DNA from: Cymbomonas tetramitiformis
Taxonomy: Eukaryota > Chlorophyta > Pyramimonadophyceae > Pyramimonadales > Pyramimonadaceae
Assembly (NCBI GenBank): GCA_001247695.2
Contig: LGRX02035490.1
Location: forward strand, 89,620-153,619
Length of the DNA stretch: 64,000 nucleotides
Reading direction: 5' to 3'
Shown here one piece after another: positions 61,996 through 64,000 of the stretch. Made by a program: the position numbers and the translations under genes. Position 1 is the stretch's first letter; each line of letters begins with the position of its first letter. The notes below the pieces were generated by a model, which saw only the letters and a program-made list of their open reading frames with translations, made no database searches and had not been told where the DNA came from.

Positions 61996-62469
61996 ATGAA
62001 GAAAACACCTTGTGAGCGCTGCATTGCTATTTCCAAAAGTAGTGGGAACCAATGTCGCAACATGACATGTAAATATAGTCCATATTGTTATGTTCATAGA
62101 GTTGTTAATATAAGTGAAAGTAGTATTCCCAATTCAGGTTTGGGTGTATACGCTAAAGAAGATTTAAAAAAAGATAAATTAGTTGGTAGGTATACCGTTG
62201 GCACACAAAAATTGACATCAAATCAACTACCTCCATTAAATCAACGAACGCACATTTGGGAGAAAAATAAAAATTTATTTTATGATGCATCAAAAACAAA
62301 TTCCGTAGCCGGTAAATTTAATGATTGCACTCCTCAAACAGCCAAGAAAATTAAATGCAAAAATAATGCTGTAATAAATTCTGTCGGGAATGTTCGATTA
62401 AAAAAAGATATAAAAAAGAATGAAGAAATATTTGTTTCGTATGGAAAGGAATATTGGAGAAACAGATGA
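61996..62469 (+). CDS. SET-domain protein lysine methyltransferase of PLV B
   Basis: The 157-aa protein starts with a small Cys/His motif (CERC ... QCRN..C.....YC..H), then a SET domain: SGLGVYAKEDLKKDKLVGRY at the start, a FNDC segment in the place of the usual RFxNHSC-type motif, and EEIFVSYGKEYW at the end (ELxxDY type). Such short SET proteins are known from algal viruses, where a histone-lysine methyltransferase (vSET) silences host chromatin. The motif details fit, but substrate is unknown. It is divergent from the 205-aa gene and absent from copy A at this place. Confidence 0.75.
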   Translation: MKKTPCERCIAISKSSGNQCRNMTCKYSPYCYVHRVVNISESSIPNSGLGVYAKEDLKKDKLVGRYTVGTQKLTSNQLPPLNQRTHIWEKNKNLFYDASKTNSVAGKFNDCTPQTAKKIKCKNNAVINSVGNVRLKKDIKKNEEIFVSYGKEYWRNR

Positions 62470-62696
62470 TAAATTATTTTTTTCTAATTTATCATATTTA
62501 TATTTATTCCACCGGAAACTCTCACCGAACCGGATAAATTCACCGGAAGCTCACCGGAATTGTCTAGGGTTTGGAGGATAGTAGAATGTTGTAGGGTTTG
62601 CGGATAGGATTTTACCCCAACCCTAGGGCGCAGCCCTAGGGTTTTTGTGGTGGGGGAAAATTCTGTCCGTAAACGCTACATCATACTATTTTTCAA
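62470..62696. other. Junction region between PLV B and fragment C
   Basis: There is no gene. Repeated CACCGGAA(A/G)CTCACCGGAA-like blocks near 62513-62558 are followed by a palindromic CCCTAGGGCGCAGCCCTAGGG block near 62623-62643. After about 62690 the sequence abruptly becomes the 3' part of a fibre-family gene, so this is a recombination or integration junction. Confidence 0.6.
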
Positions 62697-62834
62697 GGTT
62701 TGCCTATCGTAGATACAACTAATGTTCCTCCGGTTGAAGATATTACAAATGTAAATGGATTATATGTATTCAAAGCGAATCCAACTGATAAATTTGGAAC
62801 GGTGTGTATGAAACTTGCTCAACCAACCCCATAA
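62697..62834 (+). pseudogene. 3' fragment of short fibre-family gene, PLV fragment C
   Basis: The frame encodes GLPIVDTTNVPPVEDITNVN and on to a TAA at 62832, matching the C-terminal 45 residues of the protein at 17576-17920. The 5' part is missing, so the viral copy is truncated at about 62690. Confidence 0.8.
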
Positions 62835-62860
62835 ATATAAAATTATATTATAATATATAT

Positions 62861-64000
62861 ATGAGTTCTTTTGGCAAAAATGTATTTCTTACAACGTTAA
62901 ACAATGTAACCGACCCTGGCCCATCAACACCCATTCCCGACCCATTAACAATTAATCAATTAAATGTAAATCAAATAGGTGATAATTCAAATCCTTGCCA
63001 AACAATTCATATGGCTTCAACTTTTTTTTATACCGTGGAGATATTTCATATATAGACAATACAGATGTAGATAATCAAAGAGAATTTATGAAATTACAAA
63101 CTGACGGTGATTTAAATTTAGTGAATAATATTAATTTTTATGATTTTATTTTAAATAATCCTGCAAGTAAATCAAAATTTTCGATAGGTTTAGATGAACT
63201 TGATAGTTCTTTTGAAATTAAATCAAATGACCCAGTTTCTCAAACTCGCTTGAAAATTGGAAACACCGGTATAAATGAATGGTCATTTATGCAAACCACA
63301 TTGAATGTAGAACCACTTGGAGCCGGTGTACTTTTAAATGATGGACCTCTAATTTTAAACACAGGTGATATTACTTTAAATTCTGGTAAATTTATTGGTG
63401 ACGGTTCTTTGCTTCAAAACTTGCCTTCCGGGGCTAACCAAAATTTACAATCTGTTGCCGACCAAGGAAGTACAACTACCACAAATGATATTTCTTTTAC
63501 GGGAACCGGTACAATGACAATAAATCAAGAAAAAGTTAGTGGAAATAATATTAGAATTGAATCTGGTTCGGGAGGTGCTGCTAAAATTTCTATTGGTGAA
63601 CAAACACAAAGTTACATAAATGCTAATCATATAGGCGAACGCTCTATTTGTATGGGAAGGAATTGTATGGCTTTTAATGCAACAAATTCAGTAGATACAA
63701 TATGTATGGGTTCGGGTTGTGGATTTGATTTGCCGCCTCAATTCTCTGTATGTAACTATGTATTGGTGATGATTCGTGTAATAAAAATGAAACATTAGAA
63801 ATCAACATTGTAGCTATTGGTAGAGAAAGTGGAACATTTTTTCCAGGTTCGGGTTGTACATTTTTAGGAAGCTATGCAGGTCATAATAACGGACAAACAA
63901 GTAATAATGTTGCAAATAGAATTATAATCAATGGAACCGGAAATAGTTTAGACCAAACAAATCCAAATTCATTTACGGTGAAACCTATAAGACCAAGTCC
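62861..64000 (+). pseudogene. Large fibre protein of PLV fragment C, frameshifted, runs off window
   Basis: The start MSSFGKN follows a TTATATTATAATATATAT box. The frame breaks near 63030 (extra T in a T run) and again near 63745, but the parts together follow 17947-19746. The first 200 residues are nearly identical; beyond TNDISFTGTG the two proteins diverge, and only the IG...G repeat style and the VKPIRPSP end are shared. The gene continues past 64000. Confidence 0.75.

Overview
The window is a piece of a nuclear genome from a eukaryote with GT-AG introns, most likely a unicellular alga or other protist; the species cannot be named from the sequence. It holds almost no ordinary host genes. 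Instead it is a pile-up of AT-rich (roughly 27-30% GC by eye) endogenous Polinton-like viruses (PLVs), interrupted by GC-rich (roughly 60%) LTR retroelements and by two islands of intermediate GC that carry cysteine-rich accessory proteins. No rRNA or tRNA genes and no true CRISPR array were seen. A 20-N assembly gap lies at 3593-3612.

Layout. 1-3592: GC-rich host-like sequence with one spliced gene and a second spliced gene running into the gap. 3613-21754: PLV copy A, bounded by an inverted repeat (3613-3762 and 21415-21610). It carries a C5-type DNA methyltransferase, a small viral protein, an accessory island (4.6-9.0 kb), a lipase-like gene, minor and major capsid genes and fibre-like genes; its major capsid gene is split by a GC-rich retroelement (11894 to about 15960). 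21755-29150: a PLV replication and packaging module (205-aa protein, retroviral-type integrase, protein-primed DNA polymerase B, packaging ATPase); the ATPase is cut by a second copy of the same LTR family (29151). 29151-44335: about 15 kb of nested retroelement sequence, including a 478-bp GC-rich tandem array and a decayed Ty3/gypsy chromovirus-like element whose pol ends in a DNA methyltransferase. 44336-62469: PLV copy B, mainly on the minus strand: truncated major capsid gene, minor capsid, lipase-like gene, an adenine/N4-cytosine-type methyltransferase, a second accessory island (50.1-54.05 kb), ATPase, polymerase, integrase, 205-aa protein and a SET-domain protein. 62697-64000: start of a third PLV fragment (C) with fibre genes.

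How the parts fit. The viral core genes form an assembly and replication set typical of PLVs: integrase for insertion, pPolB for genome replication, FtsK/HerA-type ATPase for packaging, double-jelly-roll major capsid and minor capsid proteins for the shell, and trimeric-fibre-like proteins for attachment. Copies A and B are close relatives that have drifted. Nearly every long gene has one or a few lesions (single nonsense codons, 1-2 nt frameshifts, retroelement insertions), so these are decaying endogenous viruses.

The most striking observation is that the methyltransferase domain at the end of the Ty3 pol polyprotein is clearly homologous to the stand-alone methyltransferase of PLV A in the same window, which points to gene exchange between a virus lineage and a retrotransposon lineage. 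Other notable features are two 30-bp-phased arrays of a palindromic motif, operator-like repeats between divergent genes in both accessory islands, and three methyltransferase types (C5-DNA, N6/N4-DNA, SET) among the viral copies.
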